Positions 22,118 to 34,200 of a stretch of DNA of 64,000 nucleotides are shown piece by piece. How positions within the stretch are numbered: the stretch's first letter is position 1; each line of letters starts with the position of its first letter. The stretch is from NCBI GenBank assembly GCA_022885665.1, contig JAGQDJ010000618.1, forward strand, positions 337,116 through 401,115, given 5' to 3'. The notes under the pieces are model-generated. The model worked only from the letters and a program-made list of their open reading frames with translations, did no database searches and had not been told where the DNA came from. The DNA is from Triops longicaudatus (lineage: Eukaryota; Arthropoda; Branchiopoda; Notostraca; Triopsidae). The position numbers and the translations under genes are program-made.

Positions 22118-23056
22118 TTACCGAGAGTTAAGGTAATCAGTCATTTCCCCCTGCAATCCATTCGTTTGCGCCGTTTTGGCAACGTACGAGTCTATTCTGC
22201 CCAGGCATGTCATCAATACTTGCGTCTCTGCTGGGTCACAAGCATTCTGTTCAATGAAACGATGAAGTATCATAAGTGCCATGCTAGCTTGATACGCTGA
22301 CGGTGAAGGTTCCGGGGGAATTTCATCAGCACTCGACTCGTTGTCACTTTGTCCGTAATTAATATCTGCCGGCTCTACCTTCACTTCTATCGGAATTTCT
22401 ATATTTTCCGGACTACTAGCGGTTGGTTCTTGCGGTACAGGATCCGTTTCCACATCCATAAAGCGCAGGAAGATAGCACGGCGTCTCTTAAATCTTCCTA
22501 GCCAGCCATCGCTGCACTTAAAGTCTCTGTATCCCAGTTCATGGGCAAGGCTAGCCGCTTTTTCTTTCAAGATCGCGCCAGATATGGGTGCACCTATTGA
22601 ACGCGCCTGTTGTAACCAAAGGAATAGACCTTCGTCAATTGCCTCAAACGAAGATCGGCGCATTTTCTTCATGTTGGCTGCAAACTGCACCGAAGCTTTA
22701 TACTTCTCCCGCTTCATCCAAATGTCACAAACGGTCGATTTACTAAGACCGAATTCGCGTGCGATGTCGGCCTGTGATTTCGCCTTATTTTCTAGTAACA
22801 CGACAATTTGACGTTTTACGTCGAGAGTTATTGAGCGCCGCTTCAAAGAAGTGGTCTTCTCTTCCGGTTTTAACGGTGTAAGAACATTTTCTTTTACTGT
22901 GGATAAAGATGTAGGATCTCCTTCCCGCTTTGACGGAGAAGCAAGATTTTCTTCCAATGTGGACATAGAAGCAGAATTTTCTTCCGGTTTTGAGGGGGTG
23001 GCAAGACTTCTTTTCATTGTCGATAAAGAAGCCGGATTTTCTTCCATTTTAAACAA
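22118..23056 (-). CDS. CENP-B/Tigger-type DNA-binding protein without DDE domain
   Basis: Single intronless frame, 312 residues. Residues 5-64 are three 20-residue tandem repeats (EEN-x-AS-x-ST-x4-LA-x-PSKP type). Residues 72-120 form a pipsqueak/CENP-B N-type helix-turn-helix: KRRSITLDVKRQIVVLLENK, SQADIAREFGLSKSTVCDIW. Residues 134-192 form the second, Tc5/CENP-B-type helix-turn-helix, with AIDEGLFLWLQQARSIGAPI and CSDGWLGRFKRR. The region beyond 200 is acidic with a SUMO-acceptor consensus (VKVEP, Lys226) and a C-terminal helical block ALMILHRFIEQNACDP like the tail of Tigger-derived proteins. The DDE nuclease expected between is absent. It may be a domesticated DNA-binding protein or an internally deleted transposase; the intact frame favours function. 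Nuclear, DNA-binding by inference. Confidence 0.85.
   Translation of the reverse strand: MFKMEENPASLSTMKRSLATPSKPEENSASMSTLEENLASPSKREGDPTSLSTVKENVLTPLKPEEKTTSLKRRSITLDVKRQIVVLLENKAKSQADIAREFGLSKSTVCDIWMKREKYKASVQFAANMKKMRRSSFEAIDEGLFLWLQQARSIGAPISGAILKEKAASLAHELGYRDFKCSDGWLGRFKRRRAIFLRFMDVETDPVPQEPTASSPENIEIPIEVKVEPADINYGQSDNESSADEIPPEPSPSAYQASMALMILHRFIEQNACDPAETQVLMTCLGRIDSYVAKTAQTNGLQGEMTDYLNSR
22865..23044 (-). repeat. Three 60-bp tandem repeats inside the CENP-B-like gene
   Basis: Encodes residues 5-24, 25-44 and 45-64 of the gene at 22118-23056; a fourth partial unit starts EEKTTS. The units keep E-E/G, the SLST-x-K/E core and the PSKP/R end. All units are in frame (60 bp), as expected for selection on the protein. 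Confidence 0.8.
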
Positions 23057-23666
23057 AATCGCACAGCTGCATGGGTTGTTATTTTCAAGTCAGTTGTTGT
23101 TTTTGATGACACGAGAACATTTCAAGGGCTGCTGACTGACGCATTTCAGGAGCAGTCTGTGTTTAGACGGTCGGGAAAGGTCCACTAGATGACGTGTGGT
23201 TATTTTAATTTTACTATATTTTTATAATTGACTATCTTATTTTTATTCTAATAGTGGCTGTTGCGTACAGTCTACTATAGCAGATTTATTTTTCTCCCCT
23301 ACATGTACATTTGATCGAGATTGTGTTTGTATCTGCTACGCAAGCAGGTGTAGAACCTGCTTGAAATTCAAAAATGGCGCGAAGCAAACACCTATTCTGG
23401 CATGCACATTGCTTCGTTTTCTTCCACAAAACAGTATTTTTCGTAAAAAAATACGACTGTCATGTATTGCTTTTTAATGTAGCAAACAACGTGTATAAAG
23501 GCTCACGAAGACGTTCAGTTACCAAAGATTTTATGGTCATTTTTGGAATCGCCATTACCTTTTAAAACCTCTCTGATTCGTCGTTTCGCTATTTAAGCAA
23601 GCGTCCGGCAGAAAGTAAATAAACATCTAGATGTAAAGTTTTATCACTTTTCTGTTCCTTTGAGAA
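23057..23666. other. Shared 5' region of CENP-B-like gene and hyccin
   Basis: Divergent intergenic region. It contains no repeat, TATA box or RNA gene that I can support. Confidence 0.5.
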
Positions 23667-25555
23667 ATGAGTGCCTCGTCTCCTAATGCCGAGAACTTAA
23701 CTAGTCAGTTCCTTTCTGCTTTGTTAAACAAAAAGCCAGCAGACCTTGACGAAACTTTAGAATCGTTCACAAACGTAAATGTCTTTTCGTCCATCGCGAG
23801 CGTAATAGAAAATCGCTTTCGCGCTAAAGAAGTAAGCCTGCATAAAAAATTTTGTGTCACTGTCTTTCAAAATAACGTATATTTTATCCTTAGACCTATG
23901 AAAAGCTATGTGATCAACTCTTCACGTTGTACAGGACAAGATCCCCCAAAGCTCGGTATTTCGTTCTGCAGTTTACTCCAATTTTAGTATACTCGTACTT
24001 GGATGGCTTGACGCGAATCAACTACAAGAAAGTAACTACATCACCTAAAGTATACTTGAATCATGTACTGTTATGTACCTTAGGAAGTCCTGTTACTCGA
24101 GACGTTATTACTTGGAATTTATAACGTCGAAGTCGGCGATAAAGTAGACGAGCAAGCGTTTCCCAATTTTCGCATTCCTAGCTTAGCCCAACCTTCCCTG
24201 TACCATGAAGTAAGATACATTTCATAGCGAATTACATTTTAAAACTGATTTCCTTCTTCACTAGCCCCTCGGTTTAGCTGCGGCTTTGTTAACAGAAGCC
24301 GCTCTAAAACGTTTCGATCCTAGTCAGCGCCCTCGAGTAAACTATGGACCGCTCCCTCATCGCGAAACCCTGCGTGCTGCCTACAGGCAAGCAGTGCTAG
24401 GTCTCATCTTCCGAGTATATGGCCAAAACTTGTCAAACATGCCACAATATACCTACACCTACACATGCTCCATTATCCGGAAGTAAAACAGAAAACATTT
24501 CATCCCCTTTGTCAATTCGCTTAACACGTATATACTCGTCAGAATGGCGTTGCAAGATTTGACTGATCCTGAAGACCCGACACTAGATGCACAAGAAGTG
24601 CCGTGCCAAATTCGCTTGACTGTCGACTCTCAATTATTGCTCGAACTGTTGAATATCGCCTATTCCATTTTGTAAGTCCGATGGTTTTATTCAGCTTAAC
24701 CTATTACTTTTAATGTAGTATTCCATTTCTATGTATGTATAAGAATCACATAGGCTCGCCTGTTGCCTGGATTATTCCTTGTTTCAAGTATTTAACAATA
24801 CTTTGCATATTTAAAGGTTAAGCCGCGATAGCGTCGACGAACGCAGTATAAACGTAGCTGTGGTGAGCATAAGTGCGCTGGAGGCTATCCAACAGCGAGC
24901 AGCGTACGAACTTTACCCAGGCGTCCTTTTAGCTAGCCAAGCTATGCTGAGCCAAGCACAGACGGACCTCAAAGGTAAATCTCCAAATTACTCCAACATT
25001 CAGCTTTGTAATCAATGGTTGCAATGTGCAGGTAGCAAAGGCGCTTATCGCCACGATAGCCGGAAAGGTTCAACTCACGTGGGCCTAAGTAAATCCATGA
25101 TCACGAATGCTTCTTTCCGCACCAAGAAGCTCCCGGACGACATCACGGTGATCTCCACCATTCATCAAGTCGAAACGGTAGAAGAACATAAGCTGGGCTC
25201 GACAGTCTTGGGTGCTATAAGCGAGGATAGAGAAAACGAAGAAAATGGGTCTTTGAGCGGGATCAGCGACGTGAAACCCGTCGATAAAAAGTCTGTTGTG
25301 ATTGACGCCATGGAACGCATCACTTCCAAGCTGTCCGATTTACCCCTCGGCAAACGCCGGGAAACCAAAGATTCGGCCAAAGGCGTGATGGCCAAAATCG
25401 GGAACCGGGGCAAAGAACGCAAAGACAGTGAGCGGAGTGCGCGTTACGACGGTGGTGACGACACGGATTACAACCCTGAAGAAATTCCTTTACGAAATTT
25501 GAGTGACGAGTCAGACGCTTTAAGCAAGGGCAGGAGTTTAGAAAGCGATGACTAA
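23667..25555 (+). CDS. HYCC: Hyccin (FAM126), PI4KA complex subunit
   Basis: Hyccin/FAM126 joins TTC7 and EFR3 to hold PI4-kinase III alpha at the plasma membrane. Seven exons: 23667-23831, 23894-24031, 24084-24209, 24265-24482, 24543-24671, 24817-24974 and 25032-25555; 485 residues. The helical N-terminal domain shows YEKLCDQLFTLYRTRSPKAR, FVLQFTPILVYSYLDGL, the joint LLLGIYNVEVGDK and then FRIPSLAQPSLYHE. Next come LPHRETLRAAYRQAVLGLIF and a variable C-terminal half rich in Ser, Asp, Glu and Lys. The order matches vertebrate FAM126. The match is strong to residue ~230 and weak after, as in the family. The intron at 24975-25031 is 57 bp with no in-frame stop, so its retention would add 19 residues; I treat it as an intron because its ends are canonical (GTAAAT...TGTGCAG). 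Confidence 0.9.
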
Positions 25556-25957
25556 AATCACGTTAAAAAAAATCAATGTTAGTTCTTATTGTTGCTGTTC
25601 CTTCTTTGCCTATCGAGTTTGACTTAATTTATTTCTTCCGCTGTTGCCATTCCGTACAGACATGTCACTGGGCTATAACAATAATCTTGGGTTAGATAAT
25701 TTTCTCTGTCTAAAAACTATTGTTGTAAAGAAAAAGATAATAATAAGGGAGACAACATCAATAAACGGAAGGATTCAGGAGTCTCTGCATAGCTTTTATG
25801 TACACTTCTTCTGGCTTGGGTCTGCTAGAAGAGTGAAAATTGACCACAGTACAAAATCAATACAATGACGTCACTGAGGAAAGACGTCAAACAAAAGATG
25901 GACGTGAACAGGAATGTTTCGTATATATTTTTTTGTCGGTATTATTTTTAACACTGG
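25556..25957. other. Intergenic between convergent genes
   Basis: 3' flanks of hyccin and the PP1 regulatory-subunit gene. No feature seen. Confidence 0.6.
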
Positions 25958-28900
25958 CTAGATTATAACACAACAGAGCTGGCGTTTGTGGGAATCTCCC
26001 ACGACCTCAAAGGATTCTCCCACGAACACAGGCTTGGTACCAGTTGGGCTCGGCGGTCGACCCTTGTGGTGGGTGGAGGAGGACGGGTGGCTGTCGGCTG
26101 CTGTGAGGTTTTGGCCTACGAGACGAGCATGTCCATTAGCCACGCTCTGATCAACACTCAGGTCCCAACTATGAAAGCGGTTCAATGCACGGTGTTTCTT
26201 CAAGTCGGCCAGCGTTACGGCCGACTGGGGCTGGGCGGAGGGCACGCGAAGGGGCGGGCACACGGGAGCAGGTAAGGCAGGTAGGTGAGAGGCAGACGGA
26301 GGGGGAGGAGCGTTGGACGGGGCACTGAAGGTAACCGACACGTGAATGTCGATTTTACCGTTGCTGTTGGCGTCTACGTTGACGGGCACAGGCACAGGCA
26401 TAGGCACAACTACGGAAGGATACAACAGAACCAACAACAACAACGGTCACGATTACGAAGGTATACGAGGTTGACGTTACTCTACGCAGGCTTACAACTA
26501 CGCAAGCTGGTTAGGTTTAGTACCCGCACGAAGCAAGACCAAACTACTTACAAAACGCAATGCAAGCACTCAGGGAATTAAGTCGCATGTACTTACGGGA
26601 GTTGTCAGTGTTGTATGGCTTGGAATTCTGGGTACGGTCGGTAGTACTGGCGGCAGCTTTGTTACGCAGTGGGACAGAGAATGAAGTCAACGCCAGCTTG
26701 TCCTCCATTTCTGGCTCATGCTTTTTGCCGAGTTTTCCATTACTTATCTCGTTCGCAATTTCCTGCAGTAATCAAGAAAAATTTCGGTTATGTAGGAAAA
26801 GTTACAGTAGTAGCTGACAAGATGCATATCATTTTTATCGTATGTTGACAGCTGACAAGGAGCGAAGGTTGTAAAACACTATTAAAGATTAAACTGACTA
26901 ATGCTCATAAAAAATGCGTTTATCATTGCAACATAAGCAAAATGTACATTACAGTAAAATTCTTTATAACGAATCCTTTTAAAACAAACTTTCGGCTATA
27001 AGGCCACAATGACCTTCTAAGCAAAGGCCGTGTATCATAAATCGGTATCAATTATAGCGAGGTTTTACTGTATCCCGAACAGTTTTCCTGTCTCCGGGCG
27101 GTTCGCTACTGTGTTACTATTTTTCATCAAAATAGAGTGGAATTGTTTTAACGAAACTAACGGGGATAGAGAAACTGTTTGGTAAAGTTCAGGATGCCCG
27201 AATTTTCGGTTTATCAGACTTTTTTTCGGTGCATTTCAGGACATTACATCCCATTTACTGCAGTTGACAGTTCGTTATTAAAACGGCTCGTTATAACGAC
27301 ACTTTACAATAAACGTGATTTCACTGATCACGGTAAGACGTAAATTTATAAAAACAAAACCGTACTGCGCCTTGTTCCATTTGCAGCCGCATGAGAGCCT
27401 CATTACGCGCGTCTTTTTTCGGGGTTAAAGTCTTATCTCGAATGGATGTTCGTCGAATGGATTGCGTTCGAGGATTTGAAGCCGCTGAGGAAGCGGATTT
27501 TCGCGTTCCTCGGTGCGCGGCTTCTAATCGTTTCGTCTCGAGTTCCGTCTTCAGCGCTAATATCCTCGACCGCATTTCTCCATCTTCGCAAATATCTACA
27601 AGGAAAGAAAAAAACGAATTGACTCTTTCCTGTTTCCTTATAACATTAACTTCAAGGCTATCTTAATACAATACCATATGGCGTTTCGTGATTTTTTGTT
27701 TGCGCATTCAAGTCCGCTCCGTTCTGGACCAACAATTCCAGAACATCTATCTGCACATCAAAACGTAATCATTAAAAGGAAAAAAAAAAATAATTAAGAA
27801 ACAGCACGCACATGTCCCCAACACGCAGCTGCATGGATTGGCTGCCACTCATCTGCGTCCCGTACATCCGTCGCTACATGCTGGTCAAGCAAAAACTCCA
27901 CCACGGACAAGTATCCATTTGCTGCGGCAATGTGAAGCTACACGTGCAAAAGAAAGGGTGAAAAAAAGGGAAAGAAAAGAAAAGACCGACGATCCTTCTA
28001 GTCCATTACGGATGTGTGATTACCGGTGTAGCGCCCACTTCGTTCCTTTCTTCCAAACTACGTCCTTCCCGCGCCAGCGCCTTCAAATCGTGTAACATTT
28101 GCCGCTCCACAGCAGCCCGCGTTACATCAATGAGCTCTTGTGTCACGCCCCGGTTAGCCATTTCACTCTCGATCAAATCAAGCGTGGGATCATCCTCGCA
28201 AATGTCATAGGGCATGTTTCCATCAGCGTTTACTGCCAGCAAATTCGCGCCTCTAAACACCATGAAAACAGCACGGACAGAAAGGATGCATAAATGAATA
28301 GACAAAAATGCGCTAAACGCAAATAAGAAATATTCACTAAAATATTCTTTAAGGATACTTCTCTATCACACACCCCACTAAATCAAGATATGTCACGTTT
28401 ACATGCCAGTCTAGGTAAACAGTTTATGAATAAAATGAATATTTCCACGCAAAGAAACCTTTCAGAAGTTGCAAAAATCTCAAATAAATTAAGCGATTTT
28501 GAAGCGATTAAGATGAAAAGAAATTCAAAATAAATTAGAAAATCAAAAGTTGAAACTCCTTTAAAGACAATTACTAAAAAAATTGTTTTACTAGTCTTGA
28601 AAACAGAAAGGTTAAAACTAATTAGAACTTTACTATAAAAAATATTGAAAATGTCTAACAGTTTTCAGGAAACTTTCCGCAACATGAATTCACAAGACTG
28701 AGTTGGAGTGGCTAATAGAACGGGACACACTTCTAATGCACTGTTCTGTTTGTGAGAAAAAATAAACCGTTTTGAGAAAAATTTTAACTAAGGACATGGA
28801 ACATAGCGCTAATTAACTCTGTATTAAATTTAGCAAGTAGGCCTACGCTATTTCTGGTATGAAGGCACCAGAAACCAAAACGATCCTATGGACGCATAGC

Positions 28901-30059
28901 ACAGAAGTACCCAGCTAAGTTTATTCATACAAAATCGATTGCCTTTTGAATATTTAAAAAAGATTTATGTATGCTTTTAAAAAAAATCAAGAGATGATGC
29001 GACAGATAGTGCGAGCGTACTTATGGATCAGGTAATTGACGAGATGGAGATGTCCACACGTGGCAGCTGCGTGGAGCGGGGTCCATTTTTCGCTATCTTC
29101 TGCGTTCACGTTCGCGCCATATTCGATGAGCAATTTCATCATTTCCTCGCTATCGTCAATACAACACTTTGGGAAACCGGAAGAGATAAAACCCACATAA
29201 AAATCATATTAATTCGTATTAGCAGCCTCTTCATTCAAGTGCCATTTAGGTGCATAATTAGGAGCTTTAGCCTTGATAGGTAAGTCTCGAAAAAAAAGTC
29301 TGCTATAGAACTCTCGGAAATTGATTAGATGCTTAGGTCACGCGGTTTTTGTGGCCTTATCTAATGCCTTTTTATCAGCTCTAGGACGCAAATAAAAACT
29401 CTTGGATTTTAAGTTTTCCGTTACGCGTTCCTTTCTCCCTACACACACTTAATCCTTGGATCTCTTCAAACCCCAACAAGGGTAGCAGACCAGAGATAAA
29501 CAAGTGAAAGGGCACCCTTCAACTGTTTAGCCTAGAAGAAGCAGGAGCAGGAGTAAACAAGACCGAAAGAATGCCACGGCTGTTTCCAGCTGTCTTTTTA
29601 CCTGGTGCAAGGCCGTCAACCCGTCTTCGTTGGTCGAATCCGGACTTACGCCTTTCTCCAGTAAACGTCGCACTGGAAGGAGAGAAAAAGACCAGGAATG
29701 AGGAAAAAATACAAGAAATGAAACAAGTGAGCATGAGAGGATTTGAGATTGATTAGAAAAAGGAAAAGGGACAGTAATTAATGCTAGTCCATGCCTTCAT
29801 CGATGTCATTCCGAGCGGCGGCCTCCAGGAGCATCACGCTTTCCACGAACCGCACGTTGCGGCGACCGGATTTTTGCTGCTGTGACCGTCGTTTCGGAGC
29901 CTGTCGTTTCGAAAGACTGTCTTCCTTCTCTTTTTCGCGATTGTACTGATGGTAGCGGCGTAATTGGAGCGCCCTGCGTTCCTTAGCCAGACGAAGGCGC
30001 TCGGCCGCTGTCATACGTTCAATGCGGGGTAATTCCTCGACTAAATCCGAGTGATCCAT
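25958..30059 (-). CDS. PPP1R16A: Protein phosphatase 1 regulatory subunit 16 (MYPT3/TIMAP type)
   Basis: Targets the PP1 catalytic subunit to membranes. Nine exons: 29795-30059, 29602-29672, 29021-29166, 28024-28252, 27812-27937, 27675-27750, 27366-27595, 26597-26762 and 25958-26409; 586 residues. A basic N-terminal helix precedes the PP1-docking RNVRF motif (residues 67-71). Ankyrin repeats follow: EDGLTALHQ, CCIDDSEEMMKLLIEYGANV, WTPLHAAATCGHLHLVNYL, then NADGNMPYDICEDD, GVTQELIDVTRAAVERQML, LHIAAANGYLSVVEFLL and ADEWQPIHAAACWGH. All match human PPP1R16A/B. The C-terminus ends CCVII, so the last four residues form a CaaX prenylation box, with a neighbouring Cys for palmitoylation. The first intron must use a GC donor (GATGAAG then GCATGG). 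Introns 3 and 7 are large; intron 7 holds Tigger-like elements. Confidence 0.95.
26950..27072. mobile_element. Short Tigger-type MITE with TA-flanked inverted ends
   Basis: The left end TACAGTAAAATTCTTTATAA and the right end TTATAGCGAGGTTTTACTGTA are imperfect inverted repeats of about 21 bp, bounded by TA, the target duplicated by Tc1/mariner/pogo elements. Total 123 bp, non-coding. It sits in intron 7 of the PPP1R16 gene. It is the clearest complete copy of the family in this window. Confidence 0.75.
27132..27311. mobile_element. Second, decayed Tigger-like MITE
   Basis: Left part TAGAGTGGAATTGTTTTAAC resembles the fragment at 9095. The right part GGCTCGTTATAACGACACTT followed by TACAATA is its inverted counterpart. 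The interior is non-coding. It lies 60 bp from the MITE at 26950 in the same intron. Ends are approximate. Confidence 0.5.
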
Positions 30060-31126
30060 TGCGGTTAAACGCGTTTCAAGCTTGAGTTAAGAAACAACTA
30101 ACGATAAAACGTTTTAAAAAGTCTTGCGGATTTCTAGGGCACTGTAACAGAGAGCATTTATAAATATTGCAACAACACGAGCAAGTGCGTTTTTTTTAGG
30201 GGCCAGGTTTGTTTACGGACAATATGAGGCAGCTGAGAACGAAATCAACGGTTTCACTACAGAGGTATCCAGATGTGTCACTAATTGGTGCAACGATGAG
30301 ATCTTGACATACAGGACTTAAGACGACGTCGATGTTGGCGAGAAATGGGTATTCTTTTGGGCGCCCCACTTGTTAAAATGGGAGAATTGCACAATAATCA
30401 TGTTTTAAAGGTTAAAAACGTACAAAATATGTACACAGGGAAACTCATAAAAAACATAAGCTTTTCACACTATGCCAGGTTGGCTGAAAGGTCCGAACTG
30501 GTCGGTAAACAACCTCTTTAATAACTCCTTGTCAAAACATTTCGCAGATGGCACTGAAGTTAAGACTGTGGTGCTCCTAAATGAGAAACACGAAAGTTCC
30601 TTGGATCCAAGATCGGCTTTTCGCATCAGCATGCCGCCATATTGCCCTATTAGGGGGGTGACCAGTTGTGGCGGGAACCCAAATGGCTGAATAGTTTTAA
30701 GACTAAATAAAGGCTTTGATTGAAATTTTAGGCAGATTAAATCTTCCTAAAACTGATATTTTTCCAATTATTATATTGAGAGAATATTCAAATCGGCTTT
30801 CAATCAAAAATATTTAAAATTGGTAAATTTCGCGTTTAAATTCTCGACATAATTACTTGGTCTGAATCTGGGATTCAAACCATGTTACGCGCTGTACCTG
30901 TCGCCTAGTAGCAGGCCCCAACATTGAACACACAAGTCAGAATTGGGTACAAGCTTCAGTTTTGTCCATACACTATGCGATCTTTGTTGCGTTTAGCTCG
31001 AGATTCCGAAAAATTCACTTGTCAAGCGCTACATGTGCTGCCATCTACGAATGCTTTTGAAACCTACTATTGATGCACCGTTGCCTGGGAAGAAGGAATC
31101 GCTTGTGTTTGAAATTTTGTGCACGG
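30060..31126. other. Shared 5' region of PPP1R16 and NUP93
   Basis: Divergent intergenic DNA. A 72-codon frame at 30472-30690 has no homology I recognise and no splice or promoter support. No repeat noticed. Confidence 0.5.
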
Positions 31127-31159
31127 TATAAATAACGCGGGTATTTGTCTTGGTTCAGT
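31127..31159 (+). promoter_or_regulatory. TATA and TCAGT initiator of NUP93
   Basis: TATAAATA at 31127-31134 and TTCAGTTA around 31154-31161, with 30 bp between the TATA start and the initiator A. It lies about 58 bp before the start codon at 31215. The spacing is ideal for an arthropod core promoter. Confidence 0.75.
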
Positions 31160-31214
31160 TAATTTGAGTCGTTAAACTGTAGAAATTTCCATCAGCAAAT
31201 AGAACCGTGGAAAA

Positions 31215-34200
31215 ATGGGTGACTTGAGTTCTTTGCTTCAAGCAGCCGAAGAGTTAACTACTCAAATTGATGAGGCTGGGTCCGGAACAGGCGAGTTTCC
31301 ACGTGTAGAAAGGAATTTGCGGCAGATTTTTGAAGCAGGACAACAGCTTTACACTCGTGCCTCGCAGAATTTAACATCAGATACCCAAGCGTAAGCAAAT
31401 CTCTAAATTTGATCGTACTTTTTAAAGCTTTCGCATCATAGAGTCATCTTGCTGGGATCCCGCGGTGTTGATGTCCCAAAGATCGCTGAAAAGCTAGAAT
31501 CCTTAAGTGCAGCTCGTACTTTAGAGCCGTTAGAACCCATCAAAGATACTGACATTGAAGGTTTTCTTAAAAATGAAAGAGAAAATGCCATATTAGCCAT
31601 CATCGAAGAAACACGTAAAGGAGTAAGTATACACGCATGTAATATATTGTGGTCACAATTTATTTTCTTCCATTTAAAAAATATGTTTTGGAGCTAATAC
31701 CCTATTTCTTTTTCCTTCAGACATTCGAAAACTGCGAAAAACTTTACTGGGACAGTCTGCAGTCTTCTTGGGAGAAACACAAGCAAAAAGTGTTGAGTTC
31801 TTTGACTGGCACCAACGAAAATGACCTTCTTGATGTTTCTTTACCTCTGGCTCAAGTAAAATCCATAACAGTTAATGAAATGCCCCTTATTATTTATTTT
31901 TCACGTAACTCAAATAGTCGAGTATTTCTGCGGACACGGTTCGTGGTCCGAGCAACTTGGGACAGCACGAAATGGCGTACGCAGCAGCGGTTATGCTTTA
32001 CAACCAAGTTGTGTTGCAAGGTGGTGTGAAACCTTCATTGGTGGACAGATTCCTCAACGTAGCTCAGAGTTTGGGTGACGAGGTCTGTATGCATGAACCT
32101 TTTAATTCTTTTGAATATATTTATAAATACTTCTTACTTTTAGAACGCAGTGGAGCTGTGGTACATCCTAGGTGCCATGACGCAAGTTCCAGCTAAACCT
32201 CGTACGCACCCAGCCACCCAAAGGGTTTTAATTACGAATGCTCGCCTGCATTTGGAAACGCGGTATCGCGCTTACATGGAATCGTGGGTGTATGGCCAAT
32301 TAGGCCAAGCCAAGTTGGGTGGGAAACCTGGAACTTTGCCGCTGGTAACCGCTTTTGTCCAAGCAAAGAATGTCAGCCAGGAAACAGGCCTAGAAGGCGC
32401 GCGTCCAGGGGAAGTGGCACCTTGGCCAGCTGTGTACTACTGCCTACGTTGTGGAGACGTAGCTGCAGCTTTGCAGGCCGCTAAACGTGCTGGGTAATGG
32501 ACATTTTTTTATTACAAGAGCATCGTATATCGTAATTTCTATTTATTTATTTTCGAAACAATTCGTGATCATAGCTTATTGACGGCTACGTTTGTTGAAA
32601 GCTCTTTTATGTTACATTAATTAAATTAATGACGGGAAAATAATAGTACATTTTTCTTTCGTATATTTTTCATTTCTTTGTTTTCTTTTATTCAATAATG
32701 TTATTGCTTATTTATCATCTGGCATTAGTGGCATTCTAAGCGACATCCTTCCGGCGTTAGAAGAATTACTGCAAAGCACCGATCGACGACTGAACCCCTC
32801 AGCGGAAGCGCAGTTGCGTTTGCAGTATCGCCGTAGCGTGAGAACGTCAACGGACCCTTACAAGCGGTAAACCTTAAGCTTACAATTAAATTACTATAAG
32901 CAAGCAATAAGAGCTGTAATACGTCTAAAAGCAATATATAAAAATGTAAAATCTGGATGAGCAAAAAATAATTGTAATTTTGGGGCTTTCTAGAGTGGTT
33001 TACTGCGTACTAGGAGCGTGTGACGTATCGGACGATCACACAGAGGTTTGCACTTCCACAGACGACTATTTATGGTTGAAATTGTGGCAGTTGCGGGAAG
33101 ACGATGATGACCATTCTCAAGAACGCATGTCTTATACCCATTTCCAGAAACTTATCCTTGAAGAATACGGTAAATGTCATTAAAAATCAATTGAGGAAGA
33201 AGAAAAAGAAAAGATACCTGATATCTTTATTTCTTTGTAAAAGGCGAACGTTACTTTAATGCTCTGCAAGAACCATTCTTGTATTCTTCGGTACTACTGT
33301 TGACGGCGCAGTTTGAAGCTGCTATTGAATTCTTGGCTCGTGCGGGACCTTATAACCTGCGATGCATTGCTGTACATGTGGCATTAGCCTTACACGAAAC
33401 TGGGCTACTTTTGTTACCCACATCCATTCAATCTCCATTACGTAAGTATTTTGTGTAATCTATTTTTTATCTTTTATTGCGATTTCGTCCTTTTCTTTGA
33501 CATTTTATTTTTTATGTCATTATTTAGCTTAAATCGTTAATTTCACTCTTTAAGATTTTCCCTGCTTTTGACTTTTTTGTCTTTTTTTTGTCTTTTTTTT
33601 TGTCTTTTTTTTTTTTTTTTTTTTTTTTACAGGCTAATCTTGTAGAAATTATATTTATTCGCTTCTTCCTTTAGTGTCCAAGGAAGCATCAGACAAATCT
33701 CCCACGCATAGACTAAACTTAGCCCGTCTGGTAATGCTTTACACACGCCAGTTCGAGGCGACAGATCCCAAAGAGGCATTGCACTATTTCTACTTTCTAC
33801 GGTGAGATTTTACAGTTACTTGTACTTAACTGTTAATAAGACGTCCACTAATATTTTTACAATTTTCACATTATTTTAATCATACGTTATTTATGATAGG
33901 ACTCTTAAAGGAAACAAAGGAGAATCGCTTTTCATGGCTTGCACTACGGAATTGGTCCTGGAATCTAGAGATTTCGACCTTTTGCTGGGAAGACTTGATG
34001 CAGCCGGTAGGCGTGTCCCGGGCGTGATTGACCAGTTTGCTGGCCCTTTGGTCAACGTGAATCAAGTGATTCAGATTGTCGCAGAAGCATCTGAAGCACA
34101 GGGCATGAGTGAAGACGCGGTACGTCTGTACGATTTAGCCGGGCAAGAAAGCAAAGTACTTGAATTGCTCATTCGCCTGCTGAGCCACTCGGTGACGCAA

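Noticed and set aside
30472..30690. 72-codon open frame upstream of NUP93
   Set aside because: No recognised family, no signal peptide, no splice or promoter motif beside it. The length is within chance for this region.
30870..30960. tRNA-like B box (GGATTCAAACC on the plus strand)
   Set aside because: No matching A box, acceptor stem or anticodon arm on either strand.
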